Positions 47,401 through 58,076 of a stretch of 64,000 nucleotides of DNA are shown here, piece by piece. Origin of the DNA: Macrostomum hystrix (Eukaryota; Platyhelminthes; Macrostomidae); contig CATNEN010000039.1 in the NCBI GenBank assembly GCA_950097015.1, positions 17,590,501 to 17,654,500 of the forward strand, in the 5' to 3' direction. Numbering within the stretch: the first letter of the stretch is position 1; every line of letters begins with the position of its first letter. Both the position numbers and the translations under genes were made by a program. The notes beneath the pieces are model-generated. The model searched no databases. It was not told the DNA's origin and was given only the letters and a program-made list of their open reading frames with translations.

Positions 47401-47960
47401 GGGCGCAGTGTCTTTGGGCGGAGTGTCTTTGGGCGAAGTGTCTTTGGGCGGAGTGTCTTTGGGAGGAGTATTTTTGGTCGGAGAGACTTTGGGCGGAGTG
47501 GCTTCGGGCGGATTCATATTGGGCGGAGTGACTTTGGGTGGAGTTACTTTTGGCGGAGTGGCTTTGGTCGGATTCACATTTGGCGGAGTGGCTTTGGGCG
47601 GAGTGGCTTTGGGCGGAGTGACTTGGCGGAGTGGCTTTGGGCGGATTCACATTGGGCGGAGGGACTTTGGGCGGAGAGACTTTGGGCGGAGTGACTTTGG
47701 GCGGAGTGAATTTGGGCGGAGTGACTTTGGGCGGAGTAACTTTGGGCGGAGTGACTTTGGGCGGAGTGGCTTTGGGCGGAATGGCTTTGGGCGGAGTGAC
47801 TTTGGGCGGAGTGACTTTGGGCGGAGAGACTTTGGGCGGAGTGACTTTGGGCGGGGAGACTTTGGGCGGAGTGACTTTGGGCGGAGTGACTTTGGGCGGA
47901 GTGACTTTGGGCGGAGTGACTTGGCGGAGTGGCTTTGGGCGGAGTGGCTTTGGGCGGAGT
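41399..47960. repeat. About 3.25-kb higher-order duplication at the right of the array
   Basis: 41399-42980 matches 44653-46225 with an offset of 3,254 bp that drops to 3,239 bp after a 15-bp (one-unit) loss near 44700. A further related block starts at 47631, about 1,469 bp on from 46162. The change of exactly one 15-bp unit is what slipped or unequal exchange would leave. Confidence 0.85.
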
Positions 47961-50900
47961 GACTTTGGGCGGAGTGGCTTTGGTCGGATTCACATTTGGC
48001 GGAGTGGCTTTGGGCGGAGTGGCTTTGGGCGGAGTGACTTTGGGCGGAGTTGCTCTGGGCGGAGTGACTTTGGGCGGAGTGAATTTGGGCGGAGTGACTT
48101 TGGGCAGAGTGACTTTGGGCAGAGTGACTTTGGGCGGATTCACTTTGGGCGGATTCATACTGGGCGGAGTGTCTCTGTTTGGATTTGCACTGGGCGGAGT
48201 GACTTTGGGCGGAGTGACTTTGGGCGGAGTGACTTTGGGCGGAGTGGCTTTGGGCGGATTTACATTGGGCGGAGTGACTTTGGGCGGAGTAACTTTGGGC
48301 GGAGAGACTTTGGGCGGAGTGGCTTTGGGCGTATTCACATTGGGCGGAGTGACTTTGGGCGGAGTGACTTTGGGCGGAGAGACTTTGGGCGGAGTGGCTT
48401 TGGGCGGATTCACATTGGGCGGAGTGACTTTGGGCGGAGTGACTTTTGGCGCTGTGACTTTGGGCGGAGTGACTTTGGGCGGATTTACATTGGGCGGAGT
48501 GACTTTGGGCGGAGTGACTTTGGGCGGAGAGACTTTGGGCGGAGTGGCTTTGGGCGTATTCACATTGGGCGGAGTGACTTTGGGCGGAGTGACTTTGGGC
48601 GGAGAGACTTTGGGCGGAGTGGCTTTGGGCGGATTCACATTGGGCGGAGTGACTTTGGGCGGAGTGACTTTTGGCGCTGTGACTTTGGGCGGAGTGACTT
48701 TTTGCGGAGTAGTGTCCTTCGGTGGAGTGTCTTTGGGCGGAGTGTCTTTGGGCAGAGTGACTTTGGGCGGAGTGTCTTTGGGCGGAGTGTCTTTGGGCGG
48801 AGTGTCTTTGGGCGGAGTGTCTTTGGGCATAGTGACTTTGGGCGGAGTGTCTTTGGGCGGATTGTCTTTGGGCGCAGTGTCTTTGGGCGGAGTGTCTTTG
48901 GGCGAAGTGTCTTTGGGCGGAGTGTCTTTGGGAGGAGTATCTTTGGTCGGAGAGACTTTGGGCGGAGTGGCTTCGGGCGGATTCATATTGGGCGGAGTGA
49001 CTTTGGGTGGAGTTACTTTTGGCGGAGTGGCTTTGGTCGGATTCACATTTGGCGGAGTGGCTTTGGGCGGAGTGGCTTTGGGCGGAGTGACTTTGGGCGG
49101 AGTGGATTGGCCGCAGTGACTTTGAGCGGAGTGACTTTGGGCGGAGTGGCTCTAGGCGGAGTGACTTTGAGCGGAGTGACTTTGGGCGGAGTGACTTTTG
49201 GCGGATTGTCTTTATGCGGAGTAGTGTCCTTCGGTGGAGTGTCTTTGGGCGGAGTGTCTTTGGGCGGAGTGACTTTGGGCGGAGTGGCTTTGGGCGGAGT
49301 GACTTTGGGCGGAGTGACTTTGGGCGGAGTGGCTTTGGTCGGATTCACATTTGGCGGAGTGCCTTTGGGCGGAGTGACTTTGGGCGGAGTGGCTCTGGGC
49401 GGAGTGACTTTGGGCGATGTGAATTTGGGCGGAGTGACTTTGGGCGGATTCACATTGGGCGGATTCACACTGGGCGAAGTGTCATTGTTTGGATTCACAC
49501 TGGGCGGATTGACTTTCGGCGGAGGGACTTTGGGCGGAGTGGCTTGGCCGGAGTGACTTTGGACGGAGTGAATTTGGGCGGAGTGACTTTGGGCAGAGTG
49601 GCTTTGGGTGGAGTGGATTTGGGCGGATTCACGTTGGGCGGATTCATACTGGGCGGAGTGTCTCTGTTTGGATTCGCACTGGGCGGATTGACTTTGGGCG
49701 GAGTGACTTTGGGCGGAGTGACTCTGGGCGGAGTGACTTTGGGCGGAGTGAATTTGGGCGGAGTGACTTTGGGCGGAGTGGCTTTGGTCGGATTCACATT
49801 TGGCGGAGTGGCTTTGGGCGGAGTGGCTTTGGGCGGAGTGAATTTGGGCGGAGTGACTTTGGGCAGAGTGACTTTGGGCAGAGTGGGTTTGGGCGGATTC
49901 ACATTGGGCGGATTCACACTGGGCCAAGTGTCATTGTTTGGATTCACACTGGGCGGATTGACTTTCGGCGGAGGGACTTTGGGCGGAGTGGCTTGGCCGG
50001 AGTGACTTTGGACGGAGTGGCTTTGGGCGGAGTGGCTTTGGGCGGATTCACATTGGGCGGAGTGACTTTGGGCGGAGTGACTTTTGGCGGATTGTCTTTA
50101 TGCGGAGTAGTGTCCTTCGGTGGAGTGTCTTTGGGCGGAGTGTCTTTGGGCGGAGTGACTTTGGGCGGAGTGGCTTTGGGCGGAGTGACTTTGGGCGGAG
50201 TGACTTTGGGCGGAGTGGCTTTGGTCGGATTCACATTTGGCGGAGTGCCTTTGGGCGGAGTGACTTTGGGCGGAGTGGCTCTGGGCGGAGTGACTTTGGG
50301 CGATGTGAATTTGGGCGGAGTGACTTTGGGCGGAGTGACTTTGGGCGGAGTGACTTTGGGCGGAGTGACTTGGCGGAGTGGCTTTGGGCGGAGTGGCTTT
50401 GGGCGGAGTGACTTTGGGCGGAGTGGCTTTGGTCGGATTCACATTTGGCGGAGTGGCTTTGGGCGGAGTGGCTTTGGGCGGAGTGACTTTGGGCGGAGTG
50501 GCTCTGGGCGGAGTGACTTTGGGCGGAGTGAATTTGGGCGGAGTGACTTTGGGCGGAGTGGCTTTGGGCGTATTCACATTGGGCGGAGTGACTTTGGGCG
50601 GAGTGGCTTTGGTCGGATTCACATTTGGCGGAGTGGCTTTGGGCGGAGTGGCTTTGGGCGGAGTGACTTTGGGCGGAGTGACTTTGGGCGGAGAGACTTT
50701 GGGCGGAGTGACTTTGGGCGGAGTGACTTTGGGCGGAGTGACTTTGGGCGGAGTGACTTGGCGGAGTGGCTTTGGGCGGAGTGGCTTTGGGCGGAGGGAC
50801 TTTGGGCGGAGAGACTTTGTGCGGAGAGACTTTGGGCGGAGTGGCTCTGGGCGGAGTGACTTTGGGCGGAGTGAATTTGGGCGGAGAGACTTTGGGCGGA

Positions 50901-52510
50901 GTGGCTTTGGGCGTATTCACATTGGGCGGAGTGACTTTGGGCGGAGTGACTTTGGGCGGAGTGACTTGGCGGAGTGGCTTTGGGCGGAGTGGCTTTGGGC
51001 GGAGTGACTTTGGGCGGAGTGACTTTGGGCGGAGTGACTTTGGGCGGAGTGACTTGGCGGAGTGGCTTTGGGCGGAGTGGCTTTGGGCGGAGTGACTTTG
51101 GGCGGAGTGGCTTTGGTCGGATTCACATTTGGCGGAGTGGCTTTGGGCGGAGTGGCTTTGGGCGGAGTGACTTTGGGCGGAGTGGCTTTGGGCGGAGTGA
51201 CTTTGGGCGGAGTGACTTTGGGCGGAGTGAATTTGGGCGGAGTGACTTTGGGCAGAGTGACTTTGGGCAGAGTGGCTTTGGGCGGATTCACATTGGGCGG
51301 ATTCATACTGGGCGGAGTGTCTCTGTTTGGATTCGCACTGGGCGGAGTGACTTTGGGCGGAGTGACTTTGGGCGGAGTGACTTTGGGCGGAGTGGCTTTG
51401 GGCGGATTCACATTGGGCGGAGGGACTTTGGGCGGAGAGACTTTGTGCGGAGAGACTTTGGGCGGAGTGGCTTTGGGCGGATTCACATTGGGCGGAGTGA
51501 CTTTGGGCGGAGAGACTTTTCGGCGGAGTGGCTTTGGGCGTATTCACATTGGGCGGAGTGACTTTGGGCGGAGTGGCTTTGGGCGGATTCACATTGGGCG
51601 GTGTGACTTTGGGCGGAGTGACTTTTGGCGCTGTGACTTTGGGCGGAGTGACTTTTGGCGGATTGTCTTTATGCGGAGTAGTGTCCTTCGGTGGAGTGTC
51701 TTTGGGCGGAGTGTCTTTGGGCAGAGTGACTTTAGGCGGAGTGTCTTTGGGCGGAGTGTCTTTGGGCGGAGTGTCTTTGGGCATAGTGACTTTGGGCGGA
51801 GTGTCTTTGGGCGGATTGTCTTTGGGCGCAGTGTCTTTGGGCGGAGTGTCTTTGGGCGAAGTGTCTTTGGGCGGAGTGTCTTTGGGCGGAGTGTCTTTGG
51901 GAGGAGTGTCTTTGGTCGGAGAGACTTTGGGCGGAGTGGCTTTGGGCGGATTCATATTGGGCGGAGTGACTTTGGGTGGAGTTACTTTTGGCGGAGTGGC
52001 TTTGGTCGGATTCACATTTGGCGGAGTGGCTTTGGTCGGATTCACATTTGGCGGAGTGGCTTTGGGCGGAGTGGCTTTGGGCGGAGTGACTTTGGGCGGA
52101 GTGGATTGGCCGCAGTGACTTTGGACGGAGTGACTTTAGGCGGAGTGTCTTTGGGCGGATTCACTTTGGGCGGAGTGCCTTTGGGCGGAGTGACTTTGGG
52201 CGGAGAGACTTTATAAGGAGTGACTGGGCGGAGTGAATTGGCCGCAGTAACTTTGGACGGAGTGACTTTGGGCGCTGTGACTTTGGGCGCTGTGACTTTG
52301 GGCGAAGCGACTTTGGGTGGAGTGACTTTGGGCGAATCAAATTTGGGCGGAGTGACTTTGGGCGGAGTGACTTTGGGCGTTGTAAATAGGGGCGGAGCTA
52401 TTTTTTATGCATTCACATCGGGCGGAGTGACCTTGGGTGGAGTGTCTTTGGGCGGAGTGTCTTTGTTTAGATTCACACTGGTCGGAGTGACTTTAGGGCG
52501 CAGTGATTAT

Positions 52511-53340
52511 TGTTGGGTTTTCTATAGCGGGTCATTGGATCTGGGATTTTAACTGTTGGTGAAGCCGCTGTGTAGGCCTCTAAAAGAAATCTATCATTTT
52601 ATCTCTAGATAGCCCCAAAATGTAGGTATCGGTATAGTTAAAGCTACTCATTAGTAGGATAGTTAGCCAAATTAAATAGAATATATATATCTCGTAAAAT
52701 GTTCCTGACAATTGTATTAAAATTTATTTAAATTAGCAGCAGCACGGTTTTAGAATCGCGACCATAGCAACTTGTTGTCAAATTATTATGGCATGGCACA
52801 GTTAATTGAATTAGAATTCTCAGTTAGCTAAAGTGCTCACACATTAATCGACGTTTTCACCTTTTGACCTTTAACAGACTTTTGCAATGTTGTTGGAATT
52901 TGCTTGGGCGAGTTCAAACTAAAAGGCTTGTTAAGGTGCAACTGAAAATATTTAAAAACTAATTTTGAATGACAAATTTTCGAGTTAACGGTTAATTAAT
53001 TTGACTTTCATGACAAGTAAAAACCAAAGATCGACAGGTAGACGGCGAACAGATGGATGGAGAACAGGTTAATCCGATTCTTGGTTTTAAAAAATGAATT
53101 TAATCTGCTTTTTCCTTAGACATTTTTTGTGTGATTTTTTTGGCTGAAAGAATTCATTAAAATATTATTGAATCACAATTCTGTGATAACATAATTTATA
53201 GCCCAGCAGTTTTTTCGTTGTAAAATAATATGATGTTAGTTACCAGATTAAAAGCAATTTTCTTAGAGTTTACCTATGCACTACACTAAAGTACTGCTAA
53301 ATCTAATTCTATAGTTTATAGTCAGATACTTTTGACAAAA
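52511..53340. other. AT-rich spacer right of the mega-array
   Basis: About 830 bases, sharply AT-rich after the G-rich satellite. No frame, RNA or dispersed repeat was recognised. Confidence 0.55.
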
Positions 53341-53348
53341 CAAATGTC

Positions 53349-53354
53349 TTTATT
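53349..53354 (-). terminator. Poly(A) signal of the VAV-like gene
   Basis: TTTATT on the plus strand is AATAAA on the minus strand, 48 bases after the stop codon at 53402. Its position gives a very short 3' UTR and supports the frame ending where it does, without missing SH3/SH2 exons. Confidence 0.65.
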
Positions 53355-53401
53355 TAGTCGTTTTAGTCACAGCAACCTCCGCAACCTTCACTGCCCAGTT
53401 T

Positions 53402-55330
53402 TTACACCTGGTCATAGACGAACACGCTGTCATCTGCCGGATTCCGCGTCTGGTCGTCAGGGACTGACTGCAGCTGCTGGCGGACCGTCCTTCTTGGCAC
53501 CATCGGCGGTCGCAGATCGGCCGCACTGGCCACTGCCAGAGCCTGCACTTGCTGACGAGCCGCTACTGAGGCGCTCAGCGACTGGCTTCGGCTGACGGCA
53601 TGGCCAGCCGGCTGGCAGGGCCTCTGGAATGTGCCGATGCAAGCCTGGTCGAGCTTCAGGCCGCAGGGTCCGCGGCAGGCGTAGCTGAAGCCAACAAGAG
53701 GCCGGCTGCATCGGAAGCAGCCCTCGGCGATAGTTTCCGGGCCGAATAATTTCTGCTCGAAAATGTGCCCCTCTCCGCTGGCTTTGGGAAATCTGGCGCT
53801 CTTTGCCCTGCGGCCGGCTTCCAGCCAGGCCAGGTAGTCGTCGCGGGAGTCGCTGACTAGCAAGAGGTGCGTCCGCTGCTGCTGGACACGGAAGGCATTA
53901 GGTATGGTCTCCTGCGGCAGGAACTCCGTGTCCGGGGTCACGTTGAGGATCCATTCAACTGCGCCTGTGTCAGGGTTGGACAGCACTAGGGCTGCGTCCC
54001 ATAGGTGACAGCGGAGTCTTTGTCGGCGCTGTGGCTCGGACTCAGTTGTCACCTGGCTCACCAAATTCTGCTGCTGCAGTTGTCCCAGGTTTTCAAAGTT
54101 CAATTTGGTCCTGGCGTCTGAGTTGAGGCTGTTCAACGCTGCCAAGCTCGGCTTCACCTGCTTTTCAAGTCGATCCAGGTGCAGCTCAAGCCGCATGTCC
54201 AGCTCTGCCACGAGTTGCTTGGCTTTGCTTAACGATTCGCTGTGGCCCCGATCCACCATCTGGGAGATGCTCTTCAGCAGGCTTTTGACATGAAAGGCAG
54301 GCAGGAGCTGCAGATGCTCCATGTCGCGGCTGGACCAAGCGGGGTCATCTGAGTTCAGCCGCTTCAGCGCCAGTCGTACTTGCCGCAGCCTTCGAGGCTC
54401 CTCCTGCGTCAGCTGACGCACCGCTGGAGCAGACTGCAGCTGCCACTCTGTCATCTGACCAGCGTGTAGCGCGCCAAGCTCCGGGCCGTGTTTCTGCAGC
54501 GCAGCCTCTAGCCGGCCGCCTATGTCGGCTGTCAAAGACGCGTCGGGACTGTTCAGTTCTGCTCTGATCTGGCTGTATTTGCTCAGCAGCCTGCCGTGGT
54601 AGCTGAATGCTTTCACAACCGTGTCCTGTGGCCAGTAGGACAGAGGTGACTTGGCTAGCAATTCGCTTACAGCCAGCCCCATCCGGTAACAGTTGATGAT
54701 CTGCACCAGCTCCAGTTCAACAGGACTGGCAGCGTCTGGCACTGAGAGGCGCAGCATGTCGACGAATCCGCCGGTGTTTCGCAGATCAAAGCGCGGCAAA
54801 GCGTAGTCTCGCGCAGTCACGCCCTTCCAACTCGACAGGCCGTGCAGGCAGCGAGCGATCAGGTCGGCGCTGATTTTCGTTGCGTCACAATTGGCACCCA
54901 GAGCGTCCGGGAACTTCGAGCGACACCAAGCGACGAAGGCGGGTAGGGCGCCGCCCGGAGCACCGCAGAATTTAGGCGCGTCGGCGGGTTTAACACCGAC
55001 CCGACTGATCAGCCCGTCCAGCAGCTGTCCATCGTTCAGCGCCATAATTAGGGATCTCTCGCTGAGCATCGGCGAGCGCAGCAACGCCATGCACTGTACA
55101 CTGGCTTCGTCAGCTCGATCAGGAACGAGCTCCGTGTCCAACAGCAAGGCGATCCACTTCACGCAGCTCTGAATTAGCTCCTGCTCAGCGGCCACTGAGC
55201 CTACGCTGCTCATCTTCCTGTTGTGGACAAGAATCGCTTGAAAATAAGTAATTGAGTTGCCGAGCTCTGCTTTGGCAGTCGGAAACTCCGCAGCTCTGGC
55301 AGTTGGCGTGACTTTGTTGTCATTTATCAT
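53402..55330 (-). CDS. VAV-like CH-DH-PH-C1 protein without SH3/SH2 domains, intronless
   Basis: A single 642-codon frame. Order of domains: calponin-homology-like residues 52-168 (CVKWIALLLDTELVP, LNDGQLLDGLI, LHGLSSW, as in VAV N-termini); DH-like 203-400; PH-like about 415-510 ending in AWLEAGRR; C1-like zinc finger 522-572 (GHIFEQKLF, then CFRC, ACRGPC, QAC, RPC), aligned with VAV1 GHDFQMFSF and CKAC. A 70-residue Gln/Ser/Pro-rich tail ends DSVFVYDQV. VAV proteins are Rho/Rac exchange factors downstream of receptors. Here the CR1 glutamate (usual T-E-x-x-Y) reads I-N-C-Y and the CR3 P-x-QR motif reads PAFH, so exchange activity is doubtful. In the C1, the second zinc His is Asp561 and one spacing is CxxxC. 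M40 (MSSVGSVAAEQ) is a likelier start than M1, since VAV begins near the CH domain and an AG acceptor-like TTGTCCACAACAG precedes it. The stop is followed by AATAAA, so the SH3-SH2-SH3 tail is truly absent. Confidence 0.7.
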   Translation of the reverse strand: MINDNKVTPTARAAEFPTAKAELGNSITYFQAILVHNRKMSSVGSVAAEQELIQSCVKWIALLLDTELVPDRADEASVQCMALLRSPMLSERSLIMALNDGQLLDGLISRVGVKPADAPKFCGAPGGALPAFVAWCRSKFPDALGANCDATKISADLIARCLHGLSSWKGVTARDYALPRFDLRNTGGFVDMLRLSVPDAASPVELELVQIINCYRMGLAVSELLAKSPLSYWPQDTVVKAFSYHGRLLSKYSQIRAELNSPDASLTADIGGRLEAALQKHGPELGALHAGQMTEWQLQSAPAVRQLTQEEPRRLRQVRLALKRLNSDDPAWSSRDMEHLQLLPAFHVKSLLKSISQMVDRGHSESLSKAKQLVAELDMRLELHLDRLEKQVKPSLAALNSLNSDARTKLNFENLGQLQQQNLVSQVTTESEPQRRQRLRCHLWDAALVLSNPDTGAVEWILNVTPDTEFLPQETIPNAFRVQQQRTHLLLVSDSRDDYLAWLEAGRRAKSARFPKASGEGHIFEQKLFGPETIAEGCFRCSRPLVGFSYACRGPCGLKLDQACIGTFQRPCQPAGHAVSRSQSLSASVAARQQVQALAVASAADLRPPMVPRRTVRQQLQSVPDDQTRNPADDSVFVYDQV

Positions 55331-56125
55331 CGCTAGCCGCGAGTCTAAGAGAGAGAGAGATCTAATTGTTAAGAAACTCGCAAGATGTGCGCATCAACCG
55401 ACTGTACGTAATTCACATAGTATGTTCGAGGTTGTACATTGTTTATAGCAATAGTCTTTGAGTATACTGCAGAGACTGCTCAATTTCGTACGCATTTTCT
55501 TTCGACTAGCCTGCACAGCTAAAGCAGTGTAAGGGCTAAAGGGGGGCATTATGAGAATTGCGCATCCTTGTTTTTAGACTCATCGCGGTATGAGTTTAGA
55601 TCCGTGAGTCTAATCAAGTATACTTGTAGTATAACAAAATTATTTTTTGTTATGTTGATCACAAGAAAGTGGATTCGGTTTTGGCCTGGCTCAGGTGTGC
55701 CTCAATAAGTCGGGGAATTGTTTTTCAGAAATTTTTGTTCTTGGCACCTTCGTGCAGCCTTGTGAGAGAATTAAGCGGGTCAGATGGGATTTGGCGCGTG
55801 TTTGCTTGAGTCGTCGAGGCCGACTTTACCGACTGGTTGATTTTGGAACCGTGTGGAATTAGTCCGTAATCCTTAGTGCGAGGGCAACTCAGTGCAAAAT
55901 CAAACATTATTATTATTCGAAAATTATTATTTAGAAAATAGAAGAAAAGAAAATTCGAATTGTTTTTTTGCCTATTTTTAGTCCTCCTTGGTCCGAAATA
56001 GAAGACAAGCCCTTTCAAATTCAACAAAAATTTTTTGAAGCAATTCTTTTCCCCAGATTTTTTCATAATCTTCCTACATACACTATTAACCCTTTACCTT
56101 TTTTCAGCTCAACAAACTGTAAGAT
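55331..56125. other. Upstream region of the VAV-like gene; no gene seen
   Basis: About 800 bases including a GAGAGAGAGA tract (55349-55361), which may be a GAGA-type promoter element or a simple repeat. No TATA is evident. Minus frame 55725-56066 is AT-rich without motifs. Confidence 0.45.
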
Positions 56126-56126
56126 T

Positions 56127-56260
56127 AATGGGCACCAGCATCAGCTGGCGGTAGAAGACTCCACAGTCCATGGACTGAACAGCTGTGTATACGCATACGC
56201 TCGTACTTTCGAAGTTCCGCACACTAGCTCCGGCTGTGCCCACTGCCTGTACATCTGATT
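56127..56260 (+). mobile_element. SINE family A fragment (5'-truncated)
   Basis: TAATGGGCACCAGCATCAGCTG, CAGTCCATGGACTGAACAGC, TAGCTCCGGCTGTGC and GTACATCTG line up in order with the 3' half of the complete family A SINE at 15262-15573 (TGGGTACCAGCATTAGCTGA ... TCAATGGACTGAACACAGC ...). The tRNA head is missing. Divergence is considerable. Confidence 0.75.
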
Positions 56261-56279
56261 CAACTAGGTGAGTGTTGTG

Positions 56280-57130
56280 TATGCGGCTTGCATGCCGCCT
56301 AGAGTGCAAGCGCACGTGACGCGTTGTGATTGGCTAGTAGGGAGGTTTTATTATCAGCCCCAGACTGGTCTAGGCCGGATGGCTGTCAACAACCAACCCC
56401 CATGGGGTAGACGTGTCAGTCTAAAAATATGATAGTGCGCGCAGGCCTTTCAAGCCTTAATGTTCCTTTTCACCTTGTAAATTAGTACTGCTCCGTTTTT
56501 CATTTTGCTGCGCCAGCACAGCAGTTAGGAGTTATTTTACTCTATTATTGAGTAGAGCTGTACCACAGCCTAGATCAAAGACAGTAAATTCATCATGATC
56601 CTTGCATTTTTTTTATTTCTTTTGGCTTACTAAAAAGCATGTTATATTTATATTGTCTTAACTTAAGAACGATTGTGACAGCTGCGGGTGAATGCGCGGC
56701 AATTATAGAAGCAAATATATGAATATAAAAAATTTTGCTATAAAAAACTTTAGAATTTGATTATATAAAACGTCCATTTAACAGAAGTGCCGTAAAACTA
56801 CCGTAAAACTTAAAAACTTAAAAACTTAAAACTTACCGTAAAACCGTAAAACTAAAACTACCGTAAATCCTACCGTAAAACTTTCGAACCAACTTAAACA
56901 AAAGCGAGCGAAATTAGAGACGGATGGAAACAGAAAATTTATGAGTAATTATCAAATATGGTTTATTTTAGAAATAAATGAAACATATAACAATACCAGC
57001 AAAATAGGTATCGTGTAATATACAATCCAATAGATGTGGAACTTAACGTTAGTTTCTTATAATAGATCCAACTGTTGGCTAGATTTTTAACTTTAAAAAA
57101 TGCGTTACCATTAAACGTGCTTTATAATTA
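56280..57130. other. AT-rich spacer with a CCGTAAAACT simple repeat
   Basis: At 56785-56885 the phrases CCGTAAAACT and ACTTAAAA repeat irregularly about ten times. Elsewhere no frame or RNA gene is seen. Confidence 0.6.
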
Positions 57131-57135
57131 GAGAG

Positions 57136-57515
57136 CTGTTTTCCAAAAACATATCAAATATAACATACAAAAGTTTCGCATATTTATCCTGCGATAACAT
57201 GTTACCGTGTTACAGAATTCGAGCTTCTATGAAAGTAAATCGTGAAAGCAAACGTATAAATTGTAACTAGCTTAATTGTTACTACATGTCAGTGTTACTT
57301 TGCAGGTCCTGTGATGTATGTCTAATTGTTATAGTTTTGCATTTCTATAGTATTTGGACTTATATTTCAAGCCGCTGAAAGTATTCATTAATATAAAATG
57401 ACATAATTAATAACTTATAATGAATTATAATGTAACTGTAACACGGTAACATGTTATCGCACGATAAATATGCGAAACTTTTGCCTGTTATATTCGGGAT
57501 GTTTTTGGAAAACAG
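57136..57515. mobile_element. 380-bp foldback element with about 80-bp inverted arms
   Basis: The left arm 57136-57215 (CTGTTTTCCAAAAACAT ... AAAAGTTTCGCATATTTATC ... GCGATAACATGTTACCGTGT) is repeated inverted at 57436-57515 with about 90 percent identity. The central 220 bases are AT-rich and non-coding. No clear target duplication could be read at the ends. The long arms suggest a MITE or foldback transposon whose transcript would fold into a long hairpin. Confidence 0.8.
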
Positions 57516-58070
57516 AGGTGATTATTATGTAGTTAAAACAAAACTTTTAACTTTTAAATTTTAAACTCTGGTCTGAAACAAAATATGACACAAATACTCG
57601 TACTTATATAAAGCGTAGCAATCATGCATCATTTTTCACTGCAGCAATAAATAACTTTGTACATCAATAAAAAGAAGGCAGGTGCTGTCTTGGATATTCA
57701 ATTTATATAAAAATATTGACATTTTAAATTATATCACATTGACTATTAGAATAACGTCTATAGATAAGACTAAAAATATTGCTTGATAATATGAATTTAA
57801 TAAAATATTACAAGAATGAAAGAAAGAAAGAAATCGTGCACGTTTTTTAAGTCTGCGATGTGAAAATTGTCACGAACGATTCTCAAATTTACGATTGAAG
57901 ATCGTGCTATGAAATTATAAATATAAAACTAAAAGAAAGTCTCGACGATGAAACGAGAAGCGAATAGACTGTAAACATCAGAAAAATATTTTCCAATCAT
58001 TCAGGCTAAAATGAAATAGAAACCGCGTTCCATGATCGTATGAAGATTAAAATAGAAGCATTGAAAGAGA
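57516..58070. other. AT-rich spacer, nothing recognised
   Basis: Between the foldback element and the 3' end of the C2-domain gene. No minus-strand AATAAA could be assigned confidently to that gene. Confidence 0.45.
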
Positions 58071-58076
58071 GACTTG

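Larger units (their letters stand above)
21394..52510. repeat. 31-kb mega-array of a 15-bp satellite (core TTTGGGCGGAGTGAC)
   Basis: About 2,070 head-to-tail copies of one 15-bp unit. Frequent variants: GGCTTTGGGCGGAGT, GATTCACATTGGGCG, GTCTTTGGGCGGAGT, GAGACTTTGGGCGGA, GAATTTGGGCGGAGT, and a 13-bp form (GACTTGGCGGAGT). Edges (21394-21480 and 52100-52510) are degenerate and the centre is highly uniform, as expected when unequal exchange homogenises a satellite. The plus strand is G-rich and the minus strand C-rich throughout. Two plus frames (GVTLG and GRSDF) and all three minus frames (SAQSH, PPKVT, LRPKS) lack stops, and only one plus frame hits TGA in each unit. Frames up to 641 codons (47631-49556, +) therefore arise without selection, and the 13-bp units keep shifting frame. 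I do not annotate them as genes. Confidence 0.97.

Noticed and set aside
21250-52216. Dozens of long open frames (up to 641 codons) with GVTLG, GRSDF, SAQSH, PPKVT or LRPKS repeats
   Set aside because: All follow from a stop-free 15-bp unit. Five frames are open at once on both strands, and 13-bp units shift the frame often. No start context, splice site or unique domain exists.
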